This document shows positions 34,940 to 46,620 of a stretch of DNA of 64,000 bases, one piece after another; position 1 is the stretch's first letter; each line of letters opens with the position of its first letter. The notes beneath the pieces are model-generated. The model was not told where the DNA came from. It did no database searches and saw only the letters and a list, made by a program, of their open reading frames with translations. Source of the stretch: Mycolicibacterium gilvum (GTDB taxonomy: Bacteria > Actinomycetota > Actinomycetes > Mycobacteriales > Mycobacteriaceae). The DNA is taken from contig NZ_UGQM01000001.1 in NCBI RefSeq assembly GCF_900454025.1, forward strand, positions 3,596,001 to 3,660,000, read 5' to 3'. Both the position numbers and the translations under genes were made by a program.

Positions 34940-36363
34940 GCGCGCGCCCGTACCTCGGCGAGGATCTCCTGCCCGAGCATCGTCACATCGCCCGCGCCCA
35001 TCGTCACCACTACATCGCCGGCGGACACGGCCGCGGCGACCCGCGCGGCCACCGCGGAGAAGTCGGCGATGTAGGTCACCGGGGCCGAGACGCCGTCGGC
35101 GATCGTCGCGCCGCTCACCCCGGGCAACGGCTGCTCCCGCGCCGCGTAGACGTCGAGGACGAACACCTCGTCGGCCGTGCTCAGCGACGCGGCGAACTCG
35201 GTCGCGAAAGTCTCTGTGCGCGAATACAGATGAGGCTGGAACACCGCCACCGTGCGCGCCCCGGGCGTCTGTTCGGCGACCGCGCGCAGCGCGGTGATCG
35301 CGGCACGGACCTCGGTCGGGTGGTGGGCGTAGTCGTCGAACACCCGCACCCCGCCGGCGGTCCCGACCAACTCGAAACGCCGCCGCACGCCGTCGAATCC
35401 GGCCAACCCGTCGAGGACCGCGTCGATATCGGCACCGGCCTGTGTGGCCGCCAGCAGCGCTCCGAGCGCGTTGAGCGCCATGTGCCTGCCCGGCACCGAC
35501 AACCGCATGGTGCGCGGCCGGTCCTCGGCGCGCACACTGATCTCGGCGACCGCCCCCGTGCCCAGCTGCGACCAGTCCAGCAACGTCGCATCCAGTCCCG
35601 GCGCGCTGCCGTAGCGCAACACCCGGATGCCGAGTGCGGCGGTGCGCTCGGCCAGCGCCGCGGCACCGGGGTCGTCGACGCAGACCACAAGGGCGCCACC
35701 GGGTTTGATGCGGTCGACGAACTGGTCGAAGACCGCGGTGTAGTTCTCGACGGTGCCGTAGAAATCCAGGTGGTCGGCCTCGATGTTGGTCACGACCGCG
35801 ACGTCCGGGCTGTACTCCAGCAGCGACCCGTCACTCTCGTCGGCCTCGGCGACGAACGTCGAACCGCTGCCGTGGTGGGCGTTGGTGCCCGCCTGGCCGA
35901 GGTCGCCGCCGACGGCGAACGACGGATCGAATCCGCAGTGCTGCAACGCCACGATGATCATCGACGTGGTGGACGTCTTGCCGTGGGTTCCGGTGACCAG
36001 CAGCGAGGTGCGGTCGTCCATGAGCCTGGCGAGAACGGCCGGCCGCAGGATCACCGGGATGCCGCGGCGCCGGGCCTCGACGAGCTCGGGGTTGGTCTTC
36101 GGGATCGCGGCGTGGGTGGTGACCACGGCGGTCGGTCCGCCGGGCAGCATGTCCAGTGCGGACGGGTCGTGCCCGATCCGTACCTGCGCGCCCCGGGCGC
36201 GCAGCGCGATCAGCCCGCGCGAGTCCTTCGCGTCGGATCCCGAGACCTGCCCGCCCCGGTCGAGCAGGATCCGCGCGACGCCCGACATCCCCGCACCGCC
36301 GATGCCGACCATGTGCACCCGTGCCAGCTCGGGAGGAAGAGACGCCGGCTGCTGACCCGTCAT
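34936..36363 (-). CDS. murC: UDP-N-acetylmuramate-L-alanine ligase
   Basis: MurC adds L-alanine to UDP-MurNAc with ATP in the cytosol. The 475-residue ligase shows the N-terminal [17 protein letters not shown], the ATP motif [26 protein letters not shown] and the C-terminal [10 protein letters not shown]. Length is typical. It overlaps murG and ftsQ by four bases on each side. Confidence 0.97.
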   Translation of the reverse strand: MTGQQPASLPPELARVHMVGIGGAGMSGVARILLDRGGQVSGSDAKDSRGLIALRARGAQVRIGHDPSALDMLPGGPTAVVTTHAAIPKTNPELVEARRRGIPVILRPAVLARLMDDRTSLLVTGTHGKTSTTSMIIVALQHCGFDPSFAVGGDLGQAGTNAHHGSGSTFVAEADESDGSLLEYSPDVAVVTNIEADHLDFYGTVENYTAVFDQFVDRIKPGGALVVCVDDPGAAALAERTAALGIRVLRYGSAPGLDATLLDWSQLGTGAVAEISVRAEDRPRTMRLSVPGRHMALNALGALLAATQAGADIDAVLDGLAGFDGVRRRFELVGTAGGVRVFDDYAHHPTEVRAAITALRAVAEQTPGARTVAVFQPHLYSRTETFATEFAASLSTADEVFVLDVYAAREQPLPGVSGATIADGVSAPVTYIADFSAVAARVAAAVSAGDVVVTMGAGDVTMLGQEILAEVRARA

Positions 36364-37502
36364 CGCCGGCTCCCGGTGCCCCGTGCGACGTCGAGGGCCA
36401 CCTCGGCGACCCGCCGAGCGGCGTCGGGATGGCCGGCGAGCGCGGCCGCCGCGGTCATCGTCGCCAGCCGGTCCGGGTCGTTGAGCAGTCCGGCAACGGT
36501 GCCGGCGACGAATTGCGGTGTCAGAGAAGCATCGTCGACCACGAGGCCGCCACCGGCCTCGACCACCGGCAGCGCGTTGAGACGCTGTTCGCCGTTGCCG
36601 ATCGGCAACGGCACATACACGGCGGGCAGACCGACCGCGGACACCTCGGCGACCGTCATCGCACCCGAGCGGCAGACCGCGAGATCGGCTGCGGCATAGG
36701 CCAGATCCATCCGTTCCAGATACGGCACCGCCACGTAGGGCGGATCGCCCGGCCGCGGGGCGCGCAGGTCGAGCGTGTTCTTGGGCCCGTGCGCGTGCAA
36801 CACCGAGATCCCGGCGGCGGCAAGGCCTTCGGCGGCACCGGAGACAGCGCGGTTGAGTGACTGCGCCCCCTGCGACCCACCGAACACCAGCAACACCCGG
36901 GCGTCGTCGGCGAAGCCGAAATGTGCGCGCGCCTCGGCCCGCAACGCGGAACGGTCCAGCGACGTGATCGCCTCACGCACCGGCACACCCACCACGTCCA
37001 CGTGACCGAGGCCCGGGTCGGGCACCGCGGACAACACCCGCGTCGCGACCCGCGCGCCGACCTTGTTGGCCCAGCCCGCGCTGGCGTTGGCCTCGTGCAC
37101 CACCACCGGCACACGCCGCCGGGCGGCGAGGTAGGCGGGCAGCGCGACGTATCCACCGAACCCGATGACGACGTCGGCGTCGACGGCCTCGAACACCGCA
37201 CGGGTCTCTCGGACGGCCCGCCGTACCCGCATCGGCAGACGCAGCAGATCGGCCGACAGCTTGCGCGGCAGTGGCACCGGGGTGATCAGCTCGAGGTCAT
37301 AGCCGCGCTGCGGAACCAGCCGGGTCTCCAGACCGCGTGCCGTGCCCAGGGCGGTGATCCGCACGTTCGGCTCCAGCGCGGTCAGCGCGTCCGCGACCGC
37401 CATCGCGGGTTCGATGTGACCGGCCGTGCCACCGCCGGCCAGTACGACAGAGATTGCCCGGTCTCCCCGCGCCTGCCCCGCCGGAACCGAAATCCCCGTC
37501 AC
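36360..37502 (-). CDS. murG: Lipid II synthase, N-acetylglucosaminyltransferase MurG
   Basis: MurG transfers GlcNAc to lipid I on the inner membrane face. The 380-residue GT28 enzyme has the glycine loop [13 protein letters not shown], the [15 protein letters not shown] segment, [26 protein letters not shown], and the donor-site region [24 protein letters not shown]. It overlaps ftsW and murC by four bases. Confidence 0.97.
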   Translation of the reverse strand: MTGISVPAGQARGDRAISVVLAGGGTAGHIEPAMAVADALTALEPNVRITALGTARGLETRLVPQRGYDLELITPVPLPRKLSADLLRLPMRVRRAVRETRAVFEAVDADVVIGFGGYVALPAYLAARRRVPVVVHEANASAGWANKVGARVATRVLSAVPDPGLGHVDVVGVPVREAITSLDRSALRAEARAHFGFADDARVLLVFGGSQGAQSLNRAVSGAAEGLAAAGISVLHAHGPKNTLDLRAPRPGDPPYVAVPYLERMDLAYAAADLAVCRSGAMTVAEVSAVGLPAVYVPLPIGNGEQRLNALPVVEAGGGLVVDDASLTPQFVAGTVAGLLNDPDRLATMTAAAALAGHPDAARRVAEVALDVARGTGSRR

Positions 37503-39019
37503 CCGTAACGCTGACCTTCCATTGTGCGGGCCCGACGGCCCTGATTACGCCGTCCATCACCGTAACCGTCCGACGACCGTCCCGACCGCACCGGGTGTCG
37601 TGCGCTCTGCGCCGCGCGGGCGCGCGCGGGCTTCTTCTCGGGCCGTTTACCGGCCTTCTTCTTCTCCGGCTTCGTGCGCAGCCTGTCGCGCAGCGCCTCG
37701 GTCCGGCTCGGGACATACGGCGCGGGCAACGGCAACCGCAGGATGCGGTTCACCCGGTCGTCGCGGCCTGCGCGCAGCGCGGCGACCGCCTCGGGTTCGT
37801 GCCGGGCCGCGTTGGCCATGATGCCGATCATCAGCAGTGTGGTCGCGGTCGAGGTGCCGCCCGAGGAGATCAACGGCAGCTGCAGGCCGGTGACCGGGAG
37901 CAGGCCCACGACATATCCGACGTTGATGAACACCTGCGACAGGATCCACAGCGTCGCGGTCGCGGTCAGCAGCCGCAGGAACGGATCGGCCGACCGCCGG
38001 GCGATCCGCATGCCCGTGTAGGCGAACAGTCCGAACAACAGCAGCAGACCGACGGCGCCGACGAACCCGAGTTCCTCACCGATGATCGCGAAGATGAAGT
38101 CGTTGTGGGCGTTGGGCAGATAGTTCCACTTCGCGGTGCTCTGGCCCAGCCCGTCGCCGAAGAACCCTCCGTTGGCCAGCGCGTACCGGGCCTGCCGGCC
38201 CTGATATCCGGATCCCTGGGCGTCGGCGGTCGGGTTCAGCCATGACTGCACCCGCGCGGAGCGGTACCCCTCGGCGAGTGCCAGGATCACGCCCGAGACC
38301 AGGACGGCGCCCAGCGAGGTCAGGAACACCCGCAGTGGAAGGCCGGCGTACCAGAGCAGGCCCAGCAGGATCACACCCATGGACAGTGTCTGGCCGAGGT
38401 CGGGCTGCAGCACGATCAGCGCGAGTGCGATGACCGCGGCCGGCACCAGCGGCACGAGCATCTCGCGCAGCGACGCGTGCTCCATGCGGCGGGCGGCCAG
38501 CAGATGGGCGCCCCAGATCGCCAGCGCGATCTTGGCCAGCTCCGACGGCTGCATCGAGAAGCCGGCGACGACGAACCAGCCGCGAGAACCGTTGGCCACC
38601 TTGCCGATTCCGGGGATCAGTACCAGCACCAGCAGCACGATGGAGAACGCGAAGCCGGTGAACGCGAACCTGCGCATCACCGCGACCGGGGTACGCAACG
38701 CGACGTAGAACGCGAACAGCCCGATCACCGTCCACAGCACCTGCTTGGTGAACACCGACCACGGCGAGCCGTCCTGGTCGTAGGAGTACACCCCGGACGC
38801 CGACAGCACCATCGTCAGGCCCATGGTGATCAGCAGCGCGGTGACCGCGACGATCAGGTGGAACGACGTCATCGGCCGGCCGAGCCAGGCGCCGACCCGG
38901 GTGCGCGGCAGGCGCAACGCCGCGTCAGAGGTCGCGGCGGCCCCGGAAGTAACTGTGGTGCCGGTGTCGGCGGCCGGATTCGCGCGGCGGTGGCGCAGCC
39001 GGCTCAGGATGTTGCTCAC
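37499..39019 (-). CDS. ftsW: Septal SEDS glycosyltransferase FtsW
   Basis: FtsW polymerises lipid II at the septum together with FtsI. The 506-residue protein has about ten helices, the SEDS motif region [15 protein letters not shown] and [19 protein letters not shown], and a cytoplasmic basic C-terminal tail of about 90 residues rich in Arg and Lys, typical of mycobacterial FtsW. The tail encodes most of the overlap region with murG. murD lies 12 bases upstream. Confidence 0.96.
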   Translation of the reverse strand: MSNILSRLRHRRANPAADTGTTVTSGAAATSDAALRLPRTRVGAWLGRPMTSFHLIVAVTALLITMGLTMVLSASGVYSYDQDGSPWSVFTKQVLWTVIGLFAFYVALRTPVAVMRRFAFTGFAFSIVLLVLVLIPGIGKVANGSRGWFVVAGFSMQPSELAKIALAIWGAHLLAARRMEHASLREMLVPLVPAAVIALALIVLQPDLGQTLSMGVILLGLLWYAGLPLRVFLTSLGAVLVSGVILALAEGYRSARVQSWLNPTADAQGSGYQGRQARYALANGGFFGDGLGQSTAKWNYLPNAHNDFIFAIIGEELGFVGAVGLLLLFGLFAYTGMRIARRSADPFLRLLTATATLWILSQVFINVGYVVGLLPVTGLQLPLISSGGTSTATTLLMIGIMANAARHEPEAVAALRAGRDDRVNRILRLPLPAPYVPSRTEALRDRLRTKPEKKKAGKRPEKKPARARAAQSARHPVRSGRSSDGYGDGRRNQGRRARTMEGQRYG

Positions 39020-39031
39020 TGGATCCGCCCG

Positions 39032-40495
39032 CTACCGCAACGCTGCGCGCACCGCCGCGGCGAAGGTGTCGCCCCGGTGCCCGTAGCTGGTGAACTGGTC
39101 GAACGAGGCGCCCGCGGGCGCCAGCAGGATCGCGTCGCCCGGCGCGGCGAGGCTGCGCGCAGCACGCACCGCTGCGGCCATCACGGCGTCGGACAGCGAT
39201 TCCGAGTCCGCTCGAACCACTCGAGTCACACGAGTAACACCTGACTCATCTTTCTCAAGCACCCCAGAATCCTCCCCCGTCACAAGCTCCACAACGGGGA
39301 CATCCGGTGCGTGTCGCGCCAACGCCTCGGCGACGACCGCGCGGTCGCGGCCGATCAGCACGGCCCCGACCAGGTGATCGGCGCTGTCGGCGACGAGGTC
39401 CTCGACCGACGCGCCCTTGAGCATTCCGCCCGCGATCCACACCACGCGCGGGTACGCGTCGATCGAGGCCCGCGCGGCATGCGGATTGGTGGCCTTCGAA
39501 TCGTCGACATACGTGATGCCGTCGGCGACCGCGACGACCTCGGCCCGGTGCCTGCCGACCTGGAACCCGGCCAGCGCCGTGGCGATCGCTTCGGCCGGCA
39601 CGTCCACCGCGCGCGCCAGCGCCGCCGCGGCAAGCGCGTTGAGCACACCGACCGGTCCGGCCACCGGGATGGAGTCGACGGCGGCCAGCTCCAGACCGTC
39701 GGCGAACGCGTTGTCGATCAGGGCGCCGTCGCGGACCCCGAACTCCCCCGGTCCCGGCGCGCCGAGCCGGAAGCCGACCTTCACCGCGGCCGGCGCCGAG
39801 CCCATCAGGCCGGCGGCGATCTCGTCGTCGAGTCCGCCGACGGCGACCCGCCCGGTCAGGGCGCGCGCCTTGTCCGCGGCGTAGGCCGCCATCGAACCGT
39901 GCCAGTCGAGGTGGTCCTCGGCGACGTTGAGCACCGCGCCGGCCTCGGGCCGCAGCGACGGCGCCCAGTGCAACTGGAAGCTGGACAGCTCCACGGCGAA
40001 TACGTCGGCGGGCTGCTCCAGCAGTGTCAGCACGGGGTCGCCGATGTTGCCGCACAGCACCGCGCGCCGGCCGGCGGACTCCAGCATGGCGTGCAGCATC
40101 GACGTCGTCGTGGTCTTGCCGTTGGTGCCGGTGACCACGAGCCACTGGCGCGGTGGCCCGAACCTGCCGGACCTGTCCAGCCTCCAGGCCAGCTCGACGT
40201 CACCCCAGATCGGGATCCCCGCGTCCGCCGCGGCGGCGAGCACGGGTGCGGTGGGCGGAAAGCCGGGGCTGGTGACGACGAGGTCGAACGCCGCGATCCG
40301 CTCGACCGCGGCGGCGGGGTCGAGCACCTCGACCCCCTGCTGGGCGAACGCGGTCAGCGCGGTGGGGCTGTCGTCGGTCAGGGTGGCGCGCGCCCCCAGC
40401 GGTGTCAGCGCGGCGAGGATCGCCTGCCCGGTGACGCGAGCGCCGGTGACCAAGACGGAAAGCCCCGCGAGGTCATCCACGTCAGGCCCCGACAT
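39032..40495 (-). CDS. murD: UDP-N-acetylmuramoyl-L-alanine-D-glutamate ligase
   Basis: MurD adds D-glutamate in lipid II precursor synthesis. The 487-residue ligase has [13 protein letters not shown] (ATP site), [14 protein letters not shown] and the C-terminal [21 protein letters not shown] low-GC insert around residues 415-435 ([15 protein letters not shown]) interrupts the otherwise conserved domain 3 and holds the repeat at 39224-39242. The ATG at 40495 lies inside a 25-base tandem repeat that separates it from mraY. Confidence 0.96.
   Translation of the reverse strand: MSGPDVDDLAGLSVLVTGARVTGQAILAALTPLGARATLTDDSPTALTAFAQQGVEVLDPAAAVERIAAFDLVVTSPGFPPTAPVLAAAADAGIPIWGDVELAWRLDRSGRFGPPRQWLVVTGTNGKTTTTSMLHAMLESAGRRAVLCGNIGDPVLTLLEQPADVFAVELSSFQLHWAPSLRPEAGAVLNVAEDHLDWHGSMAAYAADKARALTGRVAVGGLDDEIAAGLMGSAPAAVKVGFRLGAPGPGEFGVRDGALIDNAFADGLELAAVDSIPVAGPVGVLNALAAAALARAVDVPAEAIATALAGFQVGRHRAEVVAVADGITYVDDSKATNPHAARASIDAYPRVVWIAGGMLKGASVEDLVADSADHLVGAVLIGRDRAVVAEALARHAPDVPVVELVTGEDSGVLEKDESGVTRVTRVVRADSESLSDAVMAAAVRAARSLAAPGDAILLAPAGASFDQFTSYGHRGDTFAAAVRAALR
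39224..39242. promoter_or_regulatory. Second copy of the GTCACA-type tandem nine-mer, inside murD
   Basis: GTCACACGA and GTAACACCT are adjacent on the plus strand, 18 of 19 bases matching the element at 31158-31176 (opposite strand). It lies in the AT-richer insert of murD, about 205 bases upstream of the ftsW start. An MtrA-type site is one reading; simple coding coincidence is another. Confidence 0.3.
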
Positions 40496-40543
40496 CTGTC
40501 ATCACGTCAGGCCCCGACATCTGTCATCACGTCAGGCCCCGAC
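40479..40543. repeat. 25-base tandem repeat, 2.6 copies, at the mraY/murD junction
   Basis: The unit ACGTCAGGCCCCGACATCTGTCATC occurs at 40479-40503 and 40504-40528, and its first 15 bases recur at 40529-40543. On the coding strand each copy contains the mraY-end sequence (GTCGGGGCCTGACGT), so the stop context of mraY has been duplicated into the start of murD. The true murD ATG is in one copy. Confidence 0.95.
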
Positions 40544-41611
40544 GGTGGTCAGCCACTCGCTGTAGAACAGGGCCACCCCCAGCCCGCACGCGATCGCGGT
40601 CAGCAACCAGAACCGGATGATCACGGTCGTCTCCGCCCAGCCCACCAACTCGAAGTGGTGGTGGAACGGCGCCATCCGGAACACCCGGCGGCCCGTCGTA
40701 CGGAACGCGAGGATCTGCACCACGACCGAGGTGACCTCGGCGACGAACAGCGCGCCCAGCACGACGGCGAGCATCTCGGTGCGGCTCGTGACCGACAGGC
40801 CCGCGATGATGCCGCCCAGGGCCAGCGAGCCGGTGTCGCCCATGAAGATCTTCGCCGGCGCCGCGTTCCACCACAGGAACCCGATGCACGCACCGGCCGT
40901 GGCCGCCGCGATGATCGCGAGGTCGAGCGGGTCGCGCACGTTGTAGCAGCCGACCCCGGGAGCGGTCGCGCACGCGTTGCGGAACTGCCAGAACGTGATC
41001 AGCACATACGCCGCGCACACCATGGCCATCGCACCGGCCGCGAGCCCGTCGAGGCCGTCGGTGAAGTTCACCGCGTTCGACCATGCGCTGACGACCACGA
41101 CGCAGAACAGCACGAACACCGCGGGCGCCAGCGTGACCGTCGCGATCTCACGCACGTAGGACAGCTCCGCGCTGCCGGGCGTGAGCCCGTCGGCGTTGCG
41201 GAACTGCAGCGCGAGCACCCCGAACAGCACCGCGGCGACCAGGATGCCGACGGTCTTGGCGGTCTTGTTGAGGCCCAGGTTGCGGGCGCGACGGAGCTTG
41301 ATCAGGTCGTCGAGGAATCCGACGACACCCAAGGAGGTCGCCAGCCCGAGCACCAGCAGGCCCGAGGCCGACGGACCCTTGCCGTCCATCAGCACGCCCA
41401 CGAGGTGCGTGCCGAAGTAGCTCACCCAGATGCCGGCGATGATCGCGACGCCGCCCATCGACGGCGTGCCGCGCTTCTTGTGGTGACTCGGCGGACCGTC
41501 CTCGCGGATCTCGTGGCCGAACCCCTGCCGGGTGAACAGCCGGATCAGCACCGGGGTCAGCAGGATCGCGACCGCCAGAGCGATGGCGACGGCGATCAGG
41601 ATCTGCCTCAT
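40532..41611 (-). CDS. mraY: Phospho-MurNAc-pentapeptide translocase MraY (MurX)
   Basis: MraY makes lipid I from UDP-MurNAc-pentapeptide and decaprenyl phosphate. The 359-residue membrane enzyme has ten helices and the family motifs [39 protein letters not shown] and [10 protein letters not shown]. The ATG at 41611 overlaps the murF stop by four bases; the open frame upstream of it lies within murF. Confidence 0.97.
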   Translation of the reverse strand: MRQILIAVAIALAVAILLTPVLIRLFTRQGFGHEIREDGPPSHHKKRGTPSMGGVAIIAGIWVSYFGTHLVGVLMDGKGPSASGLLVLGLATSLGVVGFLDDLIKLRRARNLGLNKTAKTVGILVAAVLFGVLALQFRNADGLTPGSAELSYVREIATVTLAPAVFVLFCVVVVSAWSNAVNFTDGLDGLAAGAMAMVCAAYVLITFWQFRNACATAPGVGCYNVRDPLDLAIIAAATAGACIGFLWWNAAPAKIFMGDTGSLALGGIIAGLSVTSRTEMLAVVLGALFVAEVTSVVVQILAFRTTGRRVFRMAPFHHHFELVGWAETTVIIRFWLLTAIACGLGVALFYSEWLTTVGA

Positions 41612-43122
41612 CGGCCGTCCCCCGGGAGCTGTTCGGACACCAGCGCGTCGGCCAGGGCGCCGAGCCCGGCGGAGTTGGAGGCCTTCACCAGCACGACGTC
41701 GCCGGGACGCAGTTCGTCCCGCAACAGCGCCAGCGCGGCGTCGGCGTCGGCGACGGGCGTGGCCTCGGATCCCCACGACCCTTCCATCACCGCGCCGTGC
41801 AGCATGGCGCTCATAGGCCTCCCGGATCCGACGACGACGAGTCGAGAGACATCTAAGCGCACCGCCAGACGGCCGATGCGGTCATGCTCGGTAATCGTGT
41901 CCTCACCGAGTTCGGCCATCTCGCCGAGCACGGCGAAGCTGCGGCTGCCTTCGGGGTTCTGCCGACTCATCCACGCCAGCGCCTTGAGCCCGGCGGTCAT
42001 CGAGTCGGGGTTGGCGTTGTAGGCGTCGTTGATCACGGTCACGCCGTCGCTGCGGGTGCTGACCTGCATCCGGTGCCGCGACACCGGGCCGGCCGCCGCG
42101 AGCGCCCCGGCCACCTGCGTCAGGGTCGCGCCGCACTCCAGCGCGACGGCGGCCGCGACGAGCGCGTTGGACACCTGATGGTCCCCGTGTACCGCGAGGG
42201 TGACGGGCACCTGCTCCCCGCCCGCGTGCAGCGTGAACGCGGGCCGCGCCAACGGGTCGAGGGTGACGCCGTCGGCGCGCACGTCGAGCGTGCGGGCGTC
42301 GGCGCTCCGCCCGACCCGCACCACCCGCGCGGCGGTCTTGTCCGCCATCGCCGCGACCACCGGATCGTCGGCGTTGAGGATCACCACACCGGACTGCGGA
42401 ACCGCTTGCGGCAGTTCCGACTTCGTCGCGGCGATGGCCTCGCGGGAGCCGAACTCGCCGAGGTGGGCGGTGCCGACGTTGAGCACCGCGCCGATCGACG
42501 GCGGCGCGATACGGGCCAGCGCCGCGATGTTGCCGGGGTGGCGCGCCGACATCTCCAGCACCAGGTAGTCGGTGGACTCGGTGGCCCGCAGCACCGTCCA
42601 AGGGTGCCCGAGTTCGTTGTTGAACGATCCCGGCGGCGCGATCACCTCTCCGAGCGGTGCGAGAACCGCGGCGATCAGATCCTTCGTCGAGGTCTTGCCC
42701 GACGAGCCGGTGATCCCGATGATCGTCAGGCCGCCCGCGACGAGTTCGGCGGCGACCGCGGCCGCCAGCCTGGCCAGCGCCGCCAGCACTGCCGCGCCGG
42801 AACCGTCGGCGTCGTGCTCGAGCACCCCGGCGGTGCCACCCGCGCCGTGCTGCGGGGCCACCGGGTCGACGACGACCGCCGGCACCCCGACGGGCCGGGC
42901 CGCCAGTACCGCGACCGCACCCGACGCCACGGCCGTGGCGGCGAAATCATGGCCGTCCGAGCGCGCCCCCGGCAGCGCCAGGAACAGCCCACCGGCGGTC
43001 ACCGCGCGCGAGTCGAACTCCACGGTGCCGGTGACCCGCAGGCGGTCCGCCTCGTCGGCGCTCACATCGGCCAGCCGGCCGCCGACGATCTCGGCGATCC
43101 GGCGCAACGACATCTCGATCAC
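41608..43122 (-). CDS. murF: UDP-MurNAc-tripeptide D-alanyl-D-alanine ligase
   Basis: MurF adds D-Ala-D-Ala to complete the pentapeptide. The 504-residue ligase shows [13 protein letters not shown] (ATP site), [30 protein letters not shown] and [12 protein letters not shown]. The frame is open to 43275; GTG at 43122 is chosen because it overlaps the murE stop as GTGA, and an ATG nine bases later is an alternative. Confidence 0.96.
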   Translation of the reverse strand: MIEMSLRRIAEIVGGRLADVSADEADRLRVTGTVEFDSRAVTAGGLFLALPGARSDGHDFAATAVASGAVAVLAARPVGVPAVVVDPVAPQHGAGGTAGVLEHDADGSGAAVLAALARLAAAVAAELVAGGLTIIGITGSSGKTSTKDLIAAVLAPLGEVIAPPGSFNNELGHPWTVLRATESTDYLVLEMSARHPGNIAALARIAPPSIGAVLNVGTAHLGEFGSREAIAATKSELPQAVPQSGVVILNADDPVVAAMADKTAARVVRVGRSADARTLDVRADGVTLDPLARPAFTLHAGGEQVPVTLAVHGDHQVSNALVAAAVALECGATLTQVAGALAAAGPVSRHRMQVSTRSDGVTVINDAYNANPDSMTAGLKALAWMSRQNPEGSRSFAVLGEMAELGEDTITEHDRIGRLAVRLDVSRLVVVGSGRPMSAMLHGAVMEGSWGSEATPVADADAALALLRDELRPGDVVLVKASNSAGLGALADALVSEQLPGDGR

Positions 43123-44657
43123 TGCGACGCCCCCGATGTTCCCGATGTCTGGAGCGTCTCCAGCGCTGCCGCGAGCTCGTCGCGGTCGTCGAACGGCCGC
43201 GTCCGGCCCTGACTGGTCTGCCCCGCCTCGTGGCCCTTGCCCGCGATCAACACGATGTCGCCCTCCCGTGCCCACTGCACCGCGTGGACGATCGCGGCGC
43301 GCCGGTCGCCGATCTCGACCGTCTGCGCACCGGATGCGCCCCGCAGGATCGCCGCGCGGATCACGGCGGGATCCTCTCCGCGGGGATTGTCGTCGGTCAC
43401 CACGACCAGATCGGCCAGCTCGGCGGCCACCCTGCCCATCGGTTCACGTTTGCCCTGGTCACGGTCGCCACCAGCCCCGAACACCACCGCCAGCCGGCCG
43501 GCGCACTGCTCACGCAGCGTCTGCAGGACCGCGGCGAGCGCCCCCGGCTTGTGCGCGTAGTCGACGAGCGCGAGGAACGGCTGCCCGCGGTCGACCGCCT
43601 CCAGGCGCCCCGGCACGGTCGCGTCGCGCAACCCCGGCGCGGCCTGCTCCGGCGACACGTCGACGGCGTCGAGCAGCGCGACCGCGAGGAGGCAGTTGGC
43701 CACGTTGTAGCCACCGGGCAGGCCGATCTCCAGCGCGTGGTGCACCCCGCCGGGATCGACGGCGAGGAAGTCCTGCACACTGCCGTCGAGCGCACGGACC
43801 TCCTGGACCCACCAGTCGGCGTCGCCCGTCGCGCTGACGGTCACGGGCGCGTCCGCCCGCGCGGCCATCGCCCGACCCCACTCGTCGTCGACGCAGATCA
43901 CCGATCGCGCCGCGTGGGTCGGCGAGGTCGGGTCGAAGAGACGGGCCTTGGCCTCGAAGTAGTCCTGCATCGTCGGGTGGAAGTCCAGATGATCCCGCGA
44001 CAGATTCGTGAACCCGCCGACGGCGAACGACACCCCGTCGACACGGCCCAGGGTCAGCGCATGGCTGGACACCTCCATGACGACGGTGTCGACCCCCTGC
44101 TCCAGCATCACCGCCAGCAGCGCCTGCAGATCGGGCGCCTCCGGTGTGGTGAGCCCGCCCGGCTGCGCCCGACCGTCGATCCGCACACCCACCGTGCCGA
44201 TCAGCCCCGCGACCCGGCCGGCGGAGCGCAGGCCCGCTTCGACGAGGTAGGTCGTGGTGGTCTTGCCCGAGGTGCCCGTCACGCCGATCACCCGCAGGTG
44301 CTCCGACGGCCTGCCGAACACCGCGGCGGCGACCTCGCCCAGCACCGAGCGCGGGGCCGGGTGAACCAGGATCGGAACGGCCGGGCCGCCGTGGGCGGCG
44401 ATCTCGGACACGCCGTCGGCGTCGGTCAGGACCGCGACCGCGCCGCGTTCGACCGCGTCGGCGGCGTACCGCGCGCCGTGGGCCTTCGAACCCGGCAACG
44501 CGGCGAACAGGTCACCGGCCTGCGCGTGCTGACCCCGCAGGGTCACGCCGGTGACCTGCAGGTCGGGCACGGGACCGGCGTCGGCCGGTTCCGCGCAGAC
44601 CAGATCGGCCAATGCCCCGAGGGGCATACCGACAGGATGGCTGGGACGCAGATTCAT
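43119..44657 (-). CDS. murE: UDP-MurNAc-tripeptide synthetase (meso-diaminopimelate-adding)
   Basis: MurE adds meso-diaminopimelate. The 512-residue ligase has the ATP site [14 protein letters not shown], and DNPRGEDP, the DNPR motif that marks DAP-specific MurE enzymes. It lies 55 bases downstream of ftsI; the M. tuberculosis genes between pbpB and murE (Rv2159c-Rv2162c) are absent here. Confidence 0.97.
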   Translation of the reverse strand: MNLRPSHPVGMPLGALADLVCAEPADAGPVPDLQVTGVTLRGQHAQAGDLFAALPGSKAHGARYAADAVERGAVAVLTDADGVSEIAAHGGPAVPILVHPAPRSVLGEVAAAVFGRPSEHLRVIGVTGTSGKTTTTYLVEAGLRSAGRVAGLIGTVGVRIDGRAQPGGLTTPEAPDLQALLAVMLEQGVDTVVMEVSSHALTLGRVDGVSFAVGGFTNLSRDHLDFHPTMQDYFEAKARLFDPTSPTHAARSVICVDDEWGRAMAARADAPVTVSATGDADWWVQEVRALDGSVQDFLAVDPGGVHHALEIGLPGGYNVANCLLAVALLDAVDVSPEQAAPGLRDATVPGRLEAVDRGQPFLALVDYAHKPGALAAVLQTLREQCAGRLAVVFGAGGDRDQGKREPMGRVAAELADLVVVTDDNPRGEDPAVIRAAILRGASGAQTVEIGDRRAAIVHAVQWAREGDIVLIAGKGHEAGQTSQGRTRPFDDRDELAAALETLQTSGTSGASQ

Positions 44658-44712
44658 GGCGAGGACACAGTACCGATCGTCTGCCGGTCGCTTCGCCGTC
44701 GCTGCGGCAGAG

Positions 44713-46620
44713 TCACCCTGCCTGAAGCGTCAGGGGCGCACCCGGATCCGCCGACAGCGGCACGTTCTCCCGCCGCAGCAGCCAGGACGCGATGTTGTGG
44801 AACAGCGGAGCCGCCGAAGAACCCGGCGATCCGTCGGCGGCGCGGTGCGGCGCGTCGAGCATCACGCCGATCACGTAGCGCGGATCGTCGGCCGGCGCCA
44901 TCCCGGCGAAGGTGATCCAGTAGACGTCGCTGTAGTAGCAACCACACGCCGGGTTGATCTGCTGGGCGGTGCCGGTCTTGCCCGCGATCTGGTAGCCCTC
45001 GACCGCGGCCTGCGGTCCGGTGCCCTGCTGGATTCCCCGCGGATCCCGTTGCACCACCGAGCGGAACATGTCGCGCACCGTGCGCGCCGTCTCCGCGGAC
45101 ACCACCCGGATGCCGTCGGGGCGCGGTTCCTCGCTGCGGGTCCCGTCCGGCGCGACGGTCTCCTTGATGATGCGCGGCGGCACGCGGACACCGTCGTTGG
45201 CGATGGTCTGATAGATCGCGGTCATCTGCAGCAGCGTCATCGAAAGGCCCTGTCCGATGGGCAGGTTGGAGAACGTGCTGCCCGACCACTGGTCGATCGG
45301 CGGAACCAGACCCGAGCTCTCGCCGGGCAGGCCCACCCCGGTGCGCTGCCCGAGCCCGAACATCTCGAGCATCTCGGCGAACTTCTCCGGCCCGAGCCGC
45401 TGGGCCAGCATCAGCGTCCCGACGTTGGAGGACTTCCCGAACACGCCGGTCGTGGTGTAGGGCATCACGCCGTGCTCCCACGCGTCGCCGACGGTGACCC
45501 CGCCCATGTTGATCGAGCCGGGCACCTGCAGCACCTCGTCGGGGGTGGTCAGCTTGTTCTCGATCACCGCGGCCGCGGTGATCATCTTGTTCACCGAACC
45601 GGGTTCGAACGGTGAGGACACCGGCAGGTTGCCCAGCTGACGGTTCTCCTGGCGGCTGACGTCCTGGGCCGGGTTGAACGTGTTGTCGTTCGACATCGCA
45701 AGCACCTCACCGGTTTTGGCGTCCAGGACGACCGCCGAGGCGTTCTTCGCACCCGAGGCGTCCTTGGCCAGCTGCACCTGCTGCTGCACGTGGAACTGGA
45801 TGTCGTCGTCGATCGTCAGCGTCACGGTCGAGCCGTTGACCGCGTCGTGACGGTTGCGGTAGCTGCCCGGGATCACGACGCCGTCGGAGCCCCGGTCGTA
45901 GGTCACCGAACCGTCGGTGCCGGCGAGCACCGAGTCCAGCGAATCCTCAAGTCCCAGAAGGCCGTGACCGTCCCAGTCGATGCCGCCGATGATGTTCGCC
46001 GCCAGCACGCCGCCGGGGTACTGGCGCAGATCCTGGCGTTCGGCGCCGACCTCGGGGAACTTCTCGATGATGGCGTCGGAGATGGTCGGGTCGACGGCGC
46101 GGGCGAGGTAGACGAACGTCTCGTCGCTGCGCAGCTTCTTGAGCACGGTTGCGGCATCCGGCTTGTTGCCCAGCCGTTGCGACACCTCGGCGGCGATGTC
46201 ACGCAGGCGCGCATCGGGTTCCGGGGCCTCCTCCGACTTGGCCCGCGCCTCTTCGAGTTGCTTGCGTACCCGCACCGGCTGGAACGTCAACGCCCTGGCC
46301 TCGATGGTGAAGGCCAGCTTGTCACCGTTGCGGTCGACGATCGAACCACGCAGCGCCGGGTCGATGTCGGTGACCTTGAGTTGCCCGGCCGCCTCGGCGC
46401 GCAACCCCTCGGCGCGCGGCACCTGCAGCGTGAACAGCTGCGCCGCTGCGACGACGAGCAGCAGGAAGATCACCGCATTGCCGGTGCGGTGCCGGAACAC
46501 GAACGACGCACTGCGCAGACCGTTCTGCGGCGCGGGCTGACGGGTGCGCCGGGCGCGGGCCGAGCGTTCCTGGTTCGGGACCTTCGCCAGACTCTTGCCG
46601 GGCTTGGCCTGCCGGCTCAC
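44713..46620 (-). CDS. ftsI: Septal transpeptidase FtsI (PBP3/PbpB)
   Basis: FtsI cross-links septal peptidoglycan. The 635-residue class B PBP has a cytoplasmic N-terminus rich in basic residues, one helix ([17 protein letters not shown]), the dimerisation domain and a transpeptidase domain with SxxK ([10 protein letters not shown]), SxN (SSNVGTLM) and KTGT ([10 protein letters not shown]). It overlaps the upstream ftsL-like gene by four bases and is followed by murE. Confidence 0.96.
   Translation of the reverse strand: MSRQAKPGKSLAKVPNQERSARARRTRQPAPQNGLRSASFVFRHRTGNAVIFLLLVVAAAQLFTLQVPRAEGLRAEAAGQLKVTDIDPALRGSIVDRNGDKLAFTIEARALTFQPVRVRKQLEEARAKSEEAPEPDARLRDIAAEVSQRLGNKPDAATVLKKLRSDETFVYLARAVDPTISDAIIEKFPEVGAERQDLRQYPGGVLAANIIGGIDWDGHGLLGLEDSLDSVLAGTDGSVTYDRGSDGVVIPGSYRNRHDAVNGSTVTLTIDDDIQFHVQQQVQLAKDASGAKNASAVVLDAKTGEVLAMSNDNTFNPAQDVSRQENRQLGNLPVSSPFEPGSVNKMITAAAVIENKLTTPDEVLQVPGSINMGGVTVGDAWEHGVMPYTTTGVFGKSSNVGTLMLAQRLGPEKFAEMLEMFGLGQRTGVGLPGESSGLVPPIDQWSGSTFSNLPIGQGLSMTLLQMTAIYQTIANDGVRVPPRIIKETVAPDGTRSEEPRPDGIRVVSAETARTVRDMFRSVVQRDPRGIQQGTGPQAAVEGYQIAGKTGTAQQINPACGCYYSDVYWITFAGMAPADDPRYVIGVMLDAPHRAADGSPGSSAAPLFHNIASWLLRRENVPLSADPGAPLTLQAG

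Noticed and set aside
39311..42022. A 903-codon plus-strand frame across murD, mraY and murF
   Set aside because: It runs antisense to three essential ligase/translocase genes with intact motifs and has only Arg/Gln/His-rich low-complexity sequence.
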